This document shows positions 5,295-5,321 of a stretch of 5,321 nt of DNA, piece by piece; the stretch's first letter is position 1, and every line of letters starts with the position of its first letter. The DNA is from an uncultured Cytophagaceae bacterium (lineage in GTDB: Bacteria > Bacteroidota > Bacteroidia > Cytophagales > Spirosomataceae): positions 1 through 5,321 of the forward strand of contig CALLKB010000117.1 of assembly GCA_938008575.1 (NCBI GenBank). Direction: 5' to 3'. The notes under the pieces were generated by a model. That model saw only the letters and a program-made list of their open reading frames with translations. It was not told the DNA's origin and ran no database searches. A program made the translations under genes and the position numbers.

Positions 5295-5321
5295 AGATCG
5301 GAAGAGCACACGTCTGAACTC
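5295..5321 (+). other. Illumina TruSeq adapter read-through (not genomic)
   Basis: The last 27 bases match, base for base, the start of the standard TruSeq read-1 adapter, beginning AGATCGGAAGAGC and continuing ACACGTCTGAAC to the contig end. Genomic sequence ends at 5294 (or 5295 if the first A is genomic and coincides with the adapter's A). The match is too long to be chance and shows that reads used in the assembly were not fully trimmed. Confidence 0.98.

Noticed and set aside
5021..5317. Long plus-strand frame overlapping the end of the lipoprotein gene and ending in the adapter
   Set aside because: Its first 31 codons are out-of-frame lipoprotein sequence and its last residues are adapter. 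The real gene begins at 5114 with a signal peptide.

Overview
The window reads as one short assembled contig from a member of the phylum Bacteroidota. The evidence is AT-rich intergenic DNA, no Shine-Dalgarno-like sequences before the genes, two plausible Bacteroidota-type promoters (TTG plus TAnnTTTG), and typical protein families: a small DoxX-like membrane protein, a secreted NTF2/lumazine-binding-like protein, a SusA/cyclomaltodextrinase-type GH13 enzyme and a lipoprotein. The order may be Cytophagales, but this is only an impression.

Layout, left to right. Bases 1-62 hold the last codons of an unidentified plus-strand gene. A DoxX-like membrane protein (68-433, minus) and a secreted NTF2-fold protein (492-959, plus) diverge from a 58-base gap containing a TTACAAT direct repeat. 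A minus-strand reading frame (980-2215) starts as glucosamine-6-phosphate synthase GlmS. It breaks inside the first SIS domain and continues in frame as the last ~40 residues of a glycerophosphodiester phosphodiesterase (GDPD). A 268-base divergent region (2216-2483) has three inverted repeats, two of them 15-bp palindromes sharing a GGGTC/GACCC core, and a candidate glmS promoter. An intact secreted alpha-amylase family enzyme follows (2484-4328, plus). Next come a hairpin/promoter region, an unknown lipoprotein (4416-5102) and, 11 bases on, the start of another secreted protein cut by the contig end. The final 27 bases (5295-5321) are the Illumina TruSeq adapter, not genomic DNA.

The genes do not form an obvious single pathway. 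The amylase would hydrolyse maltodextrins or cyclodextrins in the periplasm. The lipoprotein and the gene after it look like a small co-transcribed envelope pair. GlmS would make glucosamine-6-phosphate for cell-wall synthesis, but this copy lacks the second half of its isomerase domain.

I did not find a convincing new biological system. The strongest signals are two integrity problems: adapter read-through at the right end, and a GlmS/GDPD chimera that is either a misassembly or a real microhomology deletion. The best biological leads are the palindromes upstream of the amylase gene and the inverted repeat that covers both a promoter box and the start codon of the lipoprotein gene.
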